The notes beneath the pieces are model-generated. The model saw only the letters and a program-made list of their open reading frames with translations, was not told the origin of the DNA and ran no database searches. Made by a program: the position numbers and the translations under genes. Shown piece after piece: positions 1 through 8,613 of a DNA stretch of 64,000 bases (positions are counted from its first letter, which is position 1; every line of letters starts with the position of its first letter). Origin of the DNA: Acidisoma sp. L85. Its GTDB lineage: Bacteria; Pseudomonadota; Alphaproteobacteria; Acetobacterales; Acetobacteraceae. The stretch lies in NCBI RefSeq assembly GCF_009765865.1, contig NZ_LMUQ01000052.1, positions 342,864 to 406,863 of the forward strand, written 5' to 3'.

Positions 1-753
1 CCAATTGTCCGGGTCAGGAATCTCTCGAAGAGTTTCGGTGGTCTGCAGGCGGTAAAGGACGTCAGCTTCGACCTGCATCCGGGAGAAATCGTCGCGTTGA
101 TCGGACCGAACGGTGCTGGCAAAAGCACGATCTTCAATCTGATGACGGGCGCGATCCGCCCGGACCAAGGAGAGGTGACGCTGCACGGGCAATCCTTAGC
201 GGGTGCTGATCCCTGCGCAGTGGCCAGATCTGGCATGGCGCGATATTTCCAGCATGTACGCATTTTGCCCGGTCTTTCCGCCCTCAACAACGTTGCGATC
301 GGCGTTCCTCGTCAAGCTGGCGAGAACCTGGCTATGACATTTCTTGCGCCTATGCGGGTAGCTAGGGGCGAAGCCGAGGTGAGGGCCGAGGCGCTGCGTC
401 AGTTGGAGAATGTCGGAATCGCACCGCACGCGAACCGCACCGCCCAAGATCTCGCTTTCGGCCAGCAAAAGCTTGTCGCTTTCGCGCGCCTGCTGGCAAC
501 AGGTGCGCAGGTTCTCCTGCTCGATGAACCGACATCGGGGGTTGATCCCCAGGCGGCTGACCAGATCATCGCGCTCGTTCGAACGCTTGCGCAAAGCGGT
601 AAGTCGATCTGTATCGTCGAGCATAGCTTGCACGTCGTCTCGGAACTGGCGGATCGAATTTTGTTTATGAACGCGGGTGCCATCATGGCGGAAGGAACCG
701 TTGAAGCCATCACCACGCGTCCCGATCTCGTCGATTTGTATTTCGGGACCTGA
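1..753 (+). CDS. ABC transporter ATP-binding protein, LivG-type (5' end outside window)
   Basis: The reading frame is open from the first base of the window, so the start codon and probably only a few residues are missing. It is the ATPase of a branched-chain amino acid (HAAT) type importer. Walker A is GPNGAGKST, Walker B is [12 protein letters not shown] and the H-loop is IVEHS. The signature motif is degenerate: LAFGQQK stands where this family has LSYGQQ. The partner ATPase follows after 3 bases. The permeases and binding protein must lie to the left of the window. The substrate cannot be read; it may be an amino acid, amide or short organic acid. Confidence 0.9.
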   Translation, partial: PIVRVRNLSKSFGGLQAVKDVSFDLHPGEIVALIGPNGAGKSTIFNLMTGAIRPDQGEVTLHGQSLAGADPCAVARSGMARYFQHVRILPGLSALNNVAIGVPRQAGENLAMTFLAPMRVARGEAEVRAEALRQLENVGIAPHANRTAQDLAFGQQKLVAFARLLATGAQVLLLDEPTSGVDPQAADQIIALVRTLAQSGKSICIVEHSLHVVSELADRILFMNAGAIMAEGTVEAITTRPDLVDLYFGT

Positions 754-756
754 GCT

Positions 757-1482
757 GTGGATCTCGCAAAAGACCACAGCGGAACGCCGCTCACCGTATC
801 GGGCCTTAGCGCTCGCTATGGGAAGCGGGTGGTATTGACAGATGTGAATCTTCATGTCGATGAGGGCGAGATCGTCACCGTGCTTGGTCACAACGGCGCG
901 GGCAAGACCAGTCTTCTACAGTCGATCATGGGGATGATGCGTGACCGCTCAGGCGTGGTTCGAAGCTTCGGTCATGACATTTCCCGCCGGTCCTACTATC
1001 GCAACGTCGCGGCCGGGATTTCCATGACGCCAGCCGAGTCACCGGTCTTCCGGCCGCTGAGCGTTGTAACCAACCTGCGTCTTGGCGCTTACTCGACCTC
1101 GCCGCCTGATCTCGACGACAGGCTGAACGAGATATTCAAGATCTTTCCTCGCTTGCGCGAACGTCGTGACCAGCTCGCCGGCACGCTCAGCGGCGGGGAA
1201 CAGCGGATGCTTGCAATCGGCATGGCGATCGTCAACCGACCCCGCCTCATGCTGCTCGACGAGCCTTCGATCGGGCTGGCGCCAGCGACGGCTGCCATGA
1301 TCATGACCGAAATCGCCCGCCTCTGCTCGACCACCGGCGTGTCCATTCTCCTCGTTGACCAGAACGTCCGCAGCGCGTTACGGCTGTCCTCACGGGTTTA
1401 CTATCTTAGGATGGGCAAAATCATCCTAGAGGAATCGGCCAAAGCGGCCAGAGCCCGCGATCACTACTGGGATCTTTTCTGA
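757..1482 (+). CDS. ABC transporter ATP-binding protein, LivF-type
   Basis: Second ATPase of the same importer, 241 aa, GTG start 3 bases after the previous stop, so co-translated. Walker A is GHNGAGKTS, the signature is LSGGEQ, Walker B is LMLLDEPSIGLAP and the switch region is LVDQN, all typical of LivF. It would form a heterodimer with the LivG-type subunit and drive import through membrane permeases encoded upstream of the window. It is the last transporter gene; a zinc alcohol dehydrogenase follows after 59 bases and may share the transcript. Confidence 0.9.
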   Translation: MDLAKDHSGTPLTVSGLSARYGKRVVLTDVNLHVDEGEIVTVLGHNGAGKTSLLQSIMGMMRDRSGVVRSFGHDISRRSYYRNVAAGISMTPAESPVFRPLSVVTNLRLGAYSTSPPDLDDRLNEIFKIFPRLRERRDQLAGTLSGGEQRMLAIGMAIVNRPRLMLLDEPSIGLAPATAAMIMTEIARLCSTTGVSILLVDQNVRSALRLSSRVYYLRMGKIILEESAKAARARDHYWDLF

Positions 1483-1541
1483 CCGACGAAATCTGTCGAG
1501 CCGGGTGGTGTGCCCGCACGAGTAAGGTAAGGATCGGCCTG

Positions 1542-2555
1542 ATGCAATCGCTCGTGACGACGGCACCGCGGCATATGGAGGTGCTCCAGACAGCGGAACC
1601 TCTAGGGCCAGCTAGCGGGGAGGCGCTGATCAAAATCGAGGCCGCGGGGATTTGCGGCTCGGATTATCACCTCTATCTCGGTGATCATCCCTATTCCCGC
1701 TTCCCTCAGGTTCAGGGTCACGAATTTTGCGGAACGGTTCTGGGGTTCGGCGCGGATTGCGAGCGGCTAATCCCAGTCGGAAGCCGTGTCGTGGTGGAAC
1801 CCCTCATCGGGTGTGGACATTGCTATCCTTGCAGCCTCGGGCGATACAACTGCTGCATCGACCTCAATATCATCGGCGTGCACTCACCTGGCGCCTTCCA
1901 GGAATTGCTATGCGTACCGGAGAGATTGCTTAATGAGGCCGGCGATCTCGATCGTGAGCTGGCCGCCTTCGCCGAGCCGATGACCATTGCCCTACAAGCG
2001 GTCAAACGCGCGGGCGTGAATGATGGGGACAGCGTATTGATTATCGGCGCCGGACCCATCGGCCAAGCGTTGCTGCTGAGTGCGAAGGCCTACGGCGCGA
2101 GAGTGGCTGTCGCTGATCTTGTTCAAACTCGCCTTGAGCGTGCCGCGGCAGTCGGGGCCGACAAAGTTGTCGATGCGCGTGGCGACTGGGTATCCGAGAT
2201 TAGACGCTGGCTCGGAGGAGATGGGCCGACGGTGGTGATCGATGCGACAGGCTCGCCGGCCGCCATACGCAGCGCATTCGATGTCGTCTCGGCGGCTGGG
2301 CGGATTGTCATCGTAGGGATCTCGGATCGTGACGTCGCAGTGCCAGTTATCACCTATTCCAAAAAGGAGTTGGCGGTCTTCGGCTCGCGTAATAGCGTTC
2401 GTATGTTTCCCGAGGCGCTAAAGCTGGTTCGCGAAAATCAAAGCAAAGTGCGCACCATCATCACTCACCGGATTGAGCTTAAAGACGCGTCGGACGTGAT
2501 CGAGCTGGCGCTCGCGAAGCCCGAGGTAGTGGAAAAGGCCGTCATTCTCTTGTAG
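1542..2555 (+). CDS. Zinc-dependent alcohol/polyol dehydrogenase (MDR family, RspB-like)
   Basis: A 337-aa medium-chain dehydrogenase. Cys38, His60 and Glu61 (ICGSD and GHEF) fit the catalytic zinc site, and Cys91, Cys94, Cys97 and Cys104/105 fit the structural zinc lobe. The Rossmann motif GAGPIG near residue 168 binds NAD(P). The closest remembered relatives are sugar-acid or polyol oxidoreductases such as RspB and L-galactonate or L-idonate 5-dehydrogenase. The ATG is preceded by a purine-rich AAGGTAAGGA. It lies downstream of an ABC importer and near uronate genes, so oxidation of a sugar acid is plausible, but the substrate is an inference. Confidence 0.85.
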   Translation: MQSLVTTAPRHMEVLQTAEPLGPASGEALIKIEAAGICGSDYHLYLGDHPYSRFPQVQGHEFCGTVLGFGADCERLIPVGSRVVVEPLIGCGHCYPCSLGRYNCCIDLNIIGVHSPGAFQELLCVPERLLNEAGDLDRELAAFAEPMTIALQAVKRAGVNDGDSVLIIGAGPIGQALLLSAKAYGARVAVADLVQTRLERAAAVGADKVVDARGDWVSEIRRWLGGDGPTVVIDATGSPAAIRSAFDVVSAAGRIVIVGISDRDVAVPVITYSKKELAVFGSRNSVRMFPEALKLVRENQSKVRTIITHRIELKDASDVIELALAKPEVVEKAVILL

Positions 2556-2595
2556 CGTCGTTTAAATTTCGGTGCGGCCGATCGGCATGACTGCG

Positions 2596-2609
2596 CGGGC
2601 TAGTGCCCG
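2596..2609. terminator. Weak hairpin between convergent genes
   Basis: CGGGC-TAGT-GCCCG forms a 5-bp stem with a 4-base loop midway between the stop codons of the converging zinc dehydrogenase and M24 peptidase genes. There is no strong T-run, so this is only a possible terminator. Confidence 0.3.
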
Positions 2610-2677
2610 TTCTCTCGAATCACAACGGCTGCTGCGATTTGTATAGTTGCGCTCATTGGCAACTCTGACGTCGCCAC

Positions 2678-3382
2678 TCAATCGACTGTCAGGAGTTGCT
2701 CGTAGAATCCACCGATTTGGCGAGCGCGGTCCACAAGATGGATCTCCAATATCCAGTGCCGCTTTTGTCCCAGCGGATTGAGGCGGCTCATGGCGTCAAG
2801 GTTGCCCCGGGTGATGTACAGCGTGATCCGGTCGTTGGGGATCGTCTCGTGCGGAAAAGAGCCAACGAGATGTCCAGCAATGCGGCCGCCGAACTCCCAC
2901 CCCGCCTGTTTCGCCAATTCGCACGCGATGTCATAAAAGGCTTCGCCGGTGATGTCGGGATTGGATTGAAAGTGGGACTTTGCCGCAAGAAAAACCGGCT
3001 CAAGCGCGTCCCGGAGCCGATGTTTGACAGGATCGCCCCCCAGCACGAAGGTTCGCCCGAAATCCGCTTCCCAGGCCTCGAACACCGGTCCCAGATCGAC
3101 AAACAGGATATCGTCCGCCTCGACTATGCGGTCCGGCGGATTTTCGACATACGGCATCAGCGTATGCGGCCCGCTCCTGATCACACGCTTGTGCCAATGG
3201 GCGGTCACGCCGTAGCGCTCGGCGGCAAGCGCGTGGATCTGGTCGCTGAGTCCCTGCTCGCTGACGCCTGGCCGGATCAGGTCGCGTTCTATCTCGTCAA
3301 ACAGGCAAATTGCTTTGTTCTGCGCATCGCGCAGATAGGATGCACGTTGATCCTCCTCCGTCGCAGCATTTCCCGCGGACAT
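2678..3382 (-). CDS. M24-family metallopeptidase (Xaa-Pro dipeptidase-like)
   Basis: A 234-aa protein with the pita-bread metallopeptidase fold. All five metal ligands are visible: Asp96 (VDLGP), Asp107 (EADFGR), His171 (AGHLVG), Glu213 (LEIH) and Glu228 (FYEQ). It is short because the N-terminal creatinase-like domain of prolidases is absent. I chose the ATG at 3382, which has an AAAGGAAAGAG ribosome site, over an upstream extension. It would hydrolyse X-Pro dipeptides or a related amide bond; the substrate is unknown. It converges with the zinc dehydrogenase. Confidence 0.82.
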   Translation of the reverse strand: MSAGNAATEEDQRASYLRDAQNKAICLFDEIERDLIRPGVSEQGLSDQIHALAAERYGVTAHWHKRVIRSGPHTLMPYVENPPDRIVEADDILFVDLGPVFEAWEADFGRTFVLGGDPVKHRLRDALEPVFLAAKSHFQSNPDITGEAFYDIACELAKQAGWEFGGRIAGHLVGSFPHETIPNDRITLYITRGNLDAMSRLNPLGQKRHWILEIHLVDRARQIGGFYEQLLTVD

Positions 3383-4063
3383 GACACTCTTTCCTTTCAA
3401 GCCTGAGATGGCGCCACGATGTCTCCCGCGCAACAGCAATAGTAGACCTCGGCTTGGCCAAAGCCCTCGACCCCCTCTTTATTCGCATTCCAGATCGAAC
3501 ACCTTTGACGCCACCCAGAGAAGGTATGTTGGTCGACTTGTGTAAGGCCGGACTCGCAGCTGTACCTCAGATCAGTTTGTAGGATTTCGCACCGGTGCCC
3601 GCAAGACAGCGTCGCGGTCAACGAGTCTGCCGCGTGCCGTGTTGATGAGATAAGTGCCGCGCTTCAGCGTTGCCGTGACGGCTTCACGGCCATGTGAGCC
3701 GCCACAGCTGCGCAGAGCGCCTTGAGAGACGATACCCGCTCGGAAATAAGGTAGCTGTCGGGGTCGGGACGCAAGCTGAACCCGCGCCGTAAGGAACTGG
3801 GCGGCAGTTCTTTCATTCCGGGCTCCGGCCCTTTCGACGGCTATTGAGCCGGACATGCTACATCTTCCGAAAAATCATGTTCCGACGTAGCGTGTTGCAA
3901 GGTAAGTTCGCGATCCAAGACCATTGCGCCGCGGATCTCGGCTTCCGCAGGACACCGCTAGTTCCACGCTGACCGATCGCATCCTGGACCTTAGGCGGGT
4001 CGGTCCATTACCATTCCTGCGGGTGCCAAACGCGACTTGGCCTATTGGATGAAGGACGAAGCG
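3383..4063. other. 680-base stretch holding only a decayed gene fragment
   Basis: Between the M24 peptidase start and the quinone oxidoreductase start no intact gene is visible. The only recognisable content is the formate dehydrogenase remnant at 3543-3666. On the minus strand an open frame runs on from the remnant to 3856, but I recognise no family in it. It looks like a degraded junction region. Confidence 0.6.
3543..3666 (-). pseudogene. Decayed formate dehydrogenase fragment with internal deletion
   Basis: Bases 3543-3605 match 35684-35746 (59 of 63 identical), and 3606-3666 match 35985-36045 (56 of 61 identical). These are the 3' end of the intact fdh gene, including sequence past its stop codon, and an internal piece. 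The 238 bases between them in the intact gene are missing here, which also shifts the frame. The minus-strand frame still reads RGTYLINTARGRLVDRDAV, the motif around the catalytic Arg of formate dehydrogenase, then leaves the family. The rest of the gene is gone. It is non-functional. Confidence 0.88.
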
Positions 4064-5002
4064 ATGCGCGCAGTGGGATTATTCATTCATGGCGGTCCTG
4101 AGGTTCTACGGGTCGTCGAATTGCCCGAAGTTCACGCCGGCTCTGGACAGGTGCGGGTCCGCGTGCGTGCAGCGACGGTCAACCCTACGGACGTGCTGGC
4201 CCGAGACGGGACACGCGCCGAACAGCAGAAGGCCGATCCGCCGCCTTACGTGCCGGGAATGGAGGCAGCGGGGATCGTCGATGAAGTTGGAAGTGGCGTT
4301 CCCGACAGGCTGAAGGTTGGGGACGCCGTCATCGCGATCGTTTTGCCCAAAGGCAGCCATGGTGCCTATCGCGAGCAAATTGTGCTTGATGCCCGATCGG
4401 TTGTGAAGGCACCTTCCGGAAAGCCTCACTCGGAGGCCTGCACCTTGCCGATGAACGGTCTGACGGCCCGGCTATCCCTTGATCTGCTCAAGCTGTCTCC
4501 GGGCCAGGTCATCGCAGTGACCGGCGCTGCGGGCGCTTACGGCGGCTACGTCATCCAACTCGCCAAAGCCGACGGGCTCACGGTCATCGCCGATGCTTCC
4601 GAAAAAGACGAAAAGCTGGTTGCATCGCTCGGGGCCGACATCGTTGTTAAACGAGGCGATGACGTCGCGTCGCGGATTCGCAGCCACTTTCCTCAAGGGG
4701 TCGACGGACTAGCAGACGGAGCGGTGCTCAATGAGCCTGTCATCTCCGCTGTTCGTGACGGAGGCGGCTTCACGTCTGTCCGCGGATTCCAAGGCATCCC
4801 GCAGCGGGACATCCACTTCACGACAACCTTTGTGCGTTCCTACGCGCAGGAGCTGGAGAAGCTCGATCGGCTCCGACAGGAGGTCGAGGCCGGCAGACTC
4901 ACGCTTCGCGTGGCAGATGTCTATCCGCCGGAGATGGCGGCTGACGTCCATCGCCGGCTAGAGGCTGGCGGTACGAGAGGACGGCTCGTCATCCAGTTCT
5001 AA
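4064..5002 (+). CDS. NADPH:quinone oxidoreductase-like MDR protein
   Basis: A 312-aa zinc-independent medium-chain reductase. It has the N-terminal GroES-like fold ([17 protein letters not shown]), the substrate loop [12 protein letters not shown] and the nucleotide motif [10 protein letters not shown] in place of the zinc-enzyme GXGXXG. No zinc-ligand cysteines are present. The ATG at 4064 is preceded by GAAGGACGA. Family members reduce quinones or alpha,beta-unsaturated carbonyls with NADPH. It stands alone, followed 160 bases later by the transaminase. Confidence 0.82.
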   Translation: MRAVGLFIHGGPEVLRVVELPEVHAGSGQVRVRVRAATVNPTDVLARDGTRAEQQKADPPPYVPGMEAAGIVDEVGSGVPDRLKVGDAVIAIVLPKGSHGAYREQIVLDARSVVKAPSGKPHSEACTLPMNGLTARLSLDLLKLSPGQVIAVTGAAGAYGGYVIQLAKADGLTVIADASEKDEKLVASLGADIVVKRGDDVASRIRSHFPQGVDGLADGAVLNEPVISAVRDGGGFTSVRGFQGIPQRDIHFTTTFVRSYAQELEKLDRLRQEVEAGRLTLRVADVYPPEMAADVHRRLEAGGTRGRLVIQF

Positions 5003-5162
5003 TCGGAAGGTGCCGTTTCAGCGCTGGCCGTCGGCCAATTTGCTGTTTCCATCGATGCCGCGCTATGAGGTCGTGGCTGCTGCGGCTTGTTCGTTTGTTG
5101 GCCGCTAGAGATTACAGCCGCAGCCATGTTCGCCGACCGTGAACTGCTTGGAGACACTCAGT

Positions 5163-6080
5163 ATGGATCAATCCTCGTATACCGCTGGAGCAGCCTATGT
5201 GAAGGGCCGCTACCTCCCCATCGCAGAGGCCGCCATTCCAGTGACGGACTGGGGATTTACACGATCCGATGCTGTCTATGACGTTGTGCATGTATTCCAG
5301 GGCGGGTTCTTTCGACTTAGTGACCACCTAGATCGGTTCGAGCGTTCGATGGAATCCCGACGTCTTCGTCCCCCGGAAGACAGGTCTGCGATTGAGGCAG
5401 TGCTCCATCGCTGCGTTGCTCTCACCGGATTGCAAGATGCTTATGTAGCAATGGTCGCGCTGCGAGGGCGGCCCCGCACAGCCGGTTCACGGCGGCCGGC
5501 CGATTGCGAGAACCATCTCGTCGCTTACGCGCTACCATGGATTGATGTCATTCCGCCGGACGTGCAGGCTCGTGGTGCCCATCTTTGGATCGCTAGCACA
5601 CCACGTGTTCCTGACGCCTCCGTTGATCCAACGGTGAAGAATTATCAATGGAGTGATCTGACTACCGGCCTTTTTGAGGCCCACGATAATGGCTACGATA
5701 CCGCCGTGCTATGCGACGCAGATGGCTTCGTTACTGAAGGACCTGGCTTCAACATTTTCATCGTGAAGGACGGTCGGGTTCTGACCCCGGACCGCGGCAG
5801 CCTGCATGGGATCACGCGTCGGTCCGTCTTGGAACTTTGTGCAGAAATGGGGATCACAGCGACCATTGCGCCAATCCCGCGCGCTTTGCTCGAGGACGCC
5901 GACGAGGTTTTTTGCGCCACTACGGCCGGTGGCGTAATGCCGGTCTCACGCATCGGAAAGCGGATAGTTGGCAACGACCGACCCGGTGCACTTTCGTCAA
6001 AACTGAAGCAGGACTATTGGCAGCGACACGCAGAAGGGTGGCACAGAACACAGGTCCGCCCCCTCGTGGCGATACCATGA
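5163..6080 (+). CDS. Class IV (fold type IV) aminotransferase, (R)-amine transaminase-like
   Basis: A 305-aa PLP enzyme. Lys159 in PTVKNYQW is the Schiff-base lysine and Glu192 in TEGPGFNIF contacts the cofactor nitrogen. It keeps the N-terminal stretch RSDAVYDVVHVFQGGFFRL and the late ATTAGGVMPV motif. These resemble (R)-selective amine transaminases as I remember them (SDxxYDVxxVWDGxFFRLDDHL, VKNLQWGDL, CTTAGGIMPI) more than branched-chain or D-amino-acid aminotransferases. I took the ATG at 5163, with GGAGA eight bases upstream. The amine donor is unknown. It converges with the GntR gene. Confidence 0.85.
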   Translation: MDQSSYTAGAAYVKGRYLPIAEAAIPVTDWGFTRSDAVYDVVHVFQGGFFRLSDHLDRFERSMESRRLRPPEDRSAIEAVLHRCVALTGLQDAYVAMVALRGRPRTAGSRRPADCENHLVAYALPWIDVIPPDVQARGAHLWIASTPRVPDASVDPTVKNYQWSDLTTGLFEAHDNGYDTAVLCDADGFVTEGPGFNIFIVKDGRVLTPDRGSLHGITRRSVLELCAEMGITATIAPIPRALLEDADEVFCATTAGGVMPVSRIGKRIVGNDRPGALSSKLKQDYWQRHAEGWHRTQVRPLVAIP

Positions 6081-6132
6081 GGACCGGCGGAGGCGCGCGA
6101 GACGCGCATCATTGATCTCCTTTCCGGATCCC

Positions 6133-6843
6133 TCAGGCGACATCGGAACTATCGAAATACTCCGGCAACCGTGCGACGAGTCGGGGGAGGGAGCTGAGAA
6201 GCTCTTCCAGATGCTTCTGCATCATGGCCTCCGCCGCATCCGGGTCGCGTGCCGCGATTGCGTCGACGATTGCAGCATGTTGGCGAATCAGTCGTGATGC
6301 CGGCGTTGCGTCGGGGAGGCTGAGGTATCGCACGCGGTCCATCTGTAGTTTGACGTTCTGCAATGTTCGCCAGACGCCCTCATGGGCCATGGATACAGCG
6401 AAAGCCCGGTGAAGATCGTCGTCGAGCGCGAGAAAACGCGCGTGATCACCCTCCCGAATAGCCGTCGTCTGCTCCCGAATCAGCGCGCGCATCTGTGCGA
6501 TGTGGTGAGGTTTGGCCTGAAGCGCGGCCTCACGAACGACCGCCCGTTCCACTGCCGCACGCAGGAACCGTGCGCTATTGACACGCGCGACGGATATCCG
6601 GGTCACGATCGTGGCGCGTTGGGGCATGACACGCACAAGCCCCGCTTCCGTTAGTCGAATGAGCGCCTCACGTATCGGCTGGCGACTGACGCCGAGAAGT
6701 TCGGCCAAATCGTTCTCCGAGAGTCGCTCGCCGGGCCGGAAGACGTTCGTGACAATTCGCTCCTCGATGATCTTACGCACATGCAGGCCAATGGGGCCTA
6801 GCCCTTCAGACGGTCCAAGCTGCTGGGCGATCCCAATGCTCAT
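6133..6843 (-). CDS. GntR/FadR-family transcriptional regulator (FCD domain)
   Basis: A 236-aa regulator. The N-terminal winged helix contains LSENDLAELLGVSRQPIREAL, and an all-alpha FCD ligand domain follows. The start ATG at 6843 has GGGAG upstream. It is transcribed away from the uxuB-uxuA-ABC block, whose first start lies about 290 bases away, so it is the natural candidate to control that block in response to a uronate or aldonate. That role is inferred from position. Confidence 0.87.
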   Translation of the reverse strand: MSIGIAQQLGPSEGLGPIGLHVRKIIEERIVTNVFRPGERLSENDLAELLGVSRQPIREALIRLTEAGLVRVMPQRATIVTRISVARVNSARFLRAAVERAVVREAALQAKPHHIAQMRALIREQTTAIREGDHARFLALDDDLHRAFAVSMAHEGVWRTLQNVKLQMDRVRYLSLPDATPASRLIRQHAAIVDAIAARDPDAAEAMMQKHLEELLSSLPRLVARLPEYFDSSDVA

Positions 6844-6940
6844 CGACTAACTCCCAGACTGAGGCGACGAACGCGAGGCACGACAGCGCGGCGCCGACCA
6901 TTGACCGTTTCAGTGCTCCACCGAGTTTCGACAAGTCTGC

Positions 6941-6967
6941 TTGACCTGGTGGCGCCCCTATGGTCAA
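6941..6967. promoter_or_regulatory. Candidate operator dyad upstream of the uronate genes
   Basis: TTGACC-N15-GGTCAA lies between the divergent GntR regulator and uxuB, and a further direct TTGACC occurs at 6901-6906. The repeats are plausible GntR-type half sites but match no consensus I can name with certainty. Confidence 0.3.
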
Positions 6968-6995
6968 TCTAGCCGACTAGTATGGGAGATGGCAA

Positions 6996-7145
6996 ATGGT
7001 CGAGGTCATCGTCGAACAGCCGTATCGGCTGGCGCTGATTTTCGGCCCCGACGAGGCGCTTGGGGCAACAGACGTCCTGGTTCGCGTGAGCAGGACCGGG
7101 ATTTGTGGGCAACAAGCGAGGGGACAGTTGGCGTTCGATGCCTGA
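6996..7145 (+). pseudogene. N-terminal stub of a zinc alcohol dehydrogenase
   Basis: ATG at 6996 opens a 49-codon frame whose product has the beginning of a zinc MDR dehydrogenase: a VEQPYRLAL strand, then DVLVRVSRTGICG, where the cysteine would be the first catalytic zinc ligand. It ends in a TGA a few residues later, and no downstream part of such a gene follows. The stub overlaps the uxuB start by 8 bases. It is either a truncated relic left after a deletion that fused two genes' ends, or a short leader peptide coupling translation to uxuB. Confidence 0.6.
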
Positions 7146-8610
7146 CGTCTCAACCTCACCACGGTTGTCCCGCAAGACGCATCCGTCGCCGCGCGGTCCT
7201 GCTGACCGGCGTATCGTCCATCTCGGTATCGGGGCGTTCGCCCGCGCTCACCTGGCACTTTATGCCGAGGACGCGGAAGCGGCGGGTGGAGAGGCCTGGG
7301 ATATCCTTGGCGTCAGTCTGCAGCGACCGGATCAGCGGGACCGCCTTGCCCCGCAGGACTATCTTTACACGGCGATCGAGCGCGGACCTCGCGGCAATAC
7401 CGCCCGCATCGTCAATTGCCTCTCGGGGGTGTTGGTGGCGCCCGAGAACCCGAGCAACGTGCTAGACGCGCTCACGGCACCCGCAACGGCAATTGTTACG
7501 CTTACGGTGACAGAAAAGGGTTATTGCCACGATCCCGCCAGCGGGCGCCTGAATCTGTCACACCCGGATATCGTGCATGATTTGGCCAAGCCTGATGCCC
7601 CGCGGACCGCTGTCGGTTTCATTGTGGAGGCGTTGCGTCGTCGGCGCCTTGCGGGCGTCAGACCCTTCACCGTGCTGAGTTGCGACAATCTTCCCGCCAA
7701 CGGCCGGTTGCTCGCGGGACTTGTCGCCAACTTCGCCGAAGTCGGTGCCCCTGACCTCTCGGCCTGGATCGCAGCAGACGGCGCGTTCCCCTGCAGCATG
7801 GTCGACCGGATTGTTCCGGCGGCGGTGCCCGAGGATGCGGTTGAAGCTGCGATGCTCACCGGGTTCGCTGATGCGGCGCCGGTTTCGCACGAGCCTTTCC
7901 GCCAATGGGTGATCGAGGACCATTTTATTGATGGCCTGCGGCCGCGTTGGGAACGAGTCGGCGCGATGCTCACCGAGAATGTCGAGCCCTTCGAGCTCAT
8001 GAAGCTGCGTCTACTCAATGGCGCGCATTCCGCGCTCGCCTATGTGGGCTATCTGGCCGGGCGCCAGACAATCGCCGAGGCAATGGCTGATCCAGTTCTT
8101 GCGGCGTTCGTAGATCGCCTCTGGGCGGAGGTGCTTTTGACTGTTCCGCCGCCACCTGAGACGGATCTGGTCGACTATACCCGCGATCTGGCGGAGCGTT
8201 TCCGCAACCCCGCCATCCAGCACCGGACCTGGCAGATTGCCATGGACGGATCACAGAAGCTGCCCCAGCGCCTTTTAGGCTCGGTCCGCGATCGTCTGGC
8301 CCGTGGCCTGCCGATCCCCTGCCTCGCGCTGACCATTGCAGCCTGGTGCCGCTACGTCGGCGGCATCGATGAAACAGGCGCTGCGATCGATGTGCGCGAC
8401 CCTCTTGCCGCTGGCCTCCGTGCCCGCATTGAGGGCGCCGGGTCCGAAGGGGCCGTTCGCGCTCTTCTGTCCGAAAAAGCGATTTTTGGCACCGACCTTG
8501 AGCGCCATGACGGCTTCATCCGGGCAATCGAAGGCGCCTATGCCCGCCTGGCGCGCGATGGCGCCAGAGTGACCGTCGAACGATATCTCCTGCACAAGAA
8601 GGACGCATAA
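7138..8610 (+). CDS. uxuB: Mannitol dehydrogenase-family oxidoreductase, probable D-fructuronate reductase
   Basis: A 490-aa polyol-specific long-chain dehydrogenase. The N-terminal nucleotide motif is HLGIGAFARAH, the mid-protein signature is SMVDRIVP and the catalytic-region motif is KLRLLNGAHSALAYVG. Mannitol dehydrogenases and fructuronate reductases share this fold; the mannonate dehydratase gene 3 bases downstream points to interconversion of D-fructuronate and D-mannonate with NADH. The chosen start is the ATG at 7138, inside the truncated dehydrogenase stub; upstream alternatives add residues unlike the family. Confidence 0.85.
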   Translation: MPDVSTSPRLSRKTHPSPRGPADRRIVHLGIGAFARAHLALYAEDAEAAGGEAWDILGVSLQRPDQRDRLAPQDYLYTAIERGPRGNTARIVNCLSGVLVAPENPSNVLDALTAPATAIVTLTVTEKGYCHDPASGRLNLSHPDIVHDLAKPDAPRTAVGFIVEALRRRRLAGVRPFTVLSCDNLPANGRLLAGLVANFAEVGAPDLSAWIAADGAFPCSMVDRIVPAAVPEDAVEAAMLTGFADAAPVSHEPFRQWVIEDHFIDGLRPRWERVGAMLTENVEPFELMKLRLLNGAHSALAYVGYLAGRQTIAEAMADPVLAAFVDRLWAEVLLTVPPPPETDLVDYTRDLAERFRNPAIQHRTWQIAMDGSQKLPQRLLGSVRDRLARGLPIPCLALTIAAWCRYVGGIDETGAAIDVRDPLAAGLRARIEGAGSEGAVRALLSEKAIFGTDLERHDGFIRAIEGAYARLARDGARVTVERYLLHKKDA

Positions 8611-8613
8611 CGA

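Noticed and set aside
2696-3406. 236-codon plus-strand frame opposite the M24 peptidase
   Set aside because: The minus-strand frame carries all five metal ligands and a ribosome site; the plus frame has no recognisable motif.
3667-3856. Continuation of the open frame upstream of the formate dehydrogenase fragment as a real gene
   Set aside because: No similarity to the N-terminal part of formate dehydrogenase or any family I can name, and no ribosome site.
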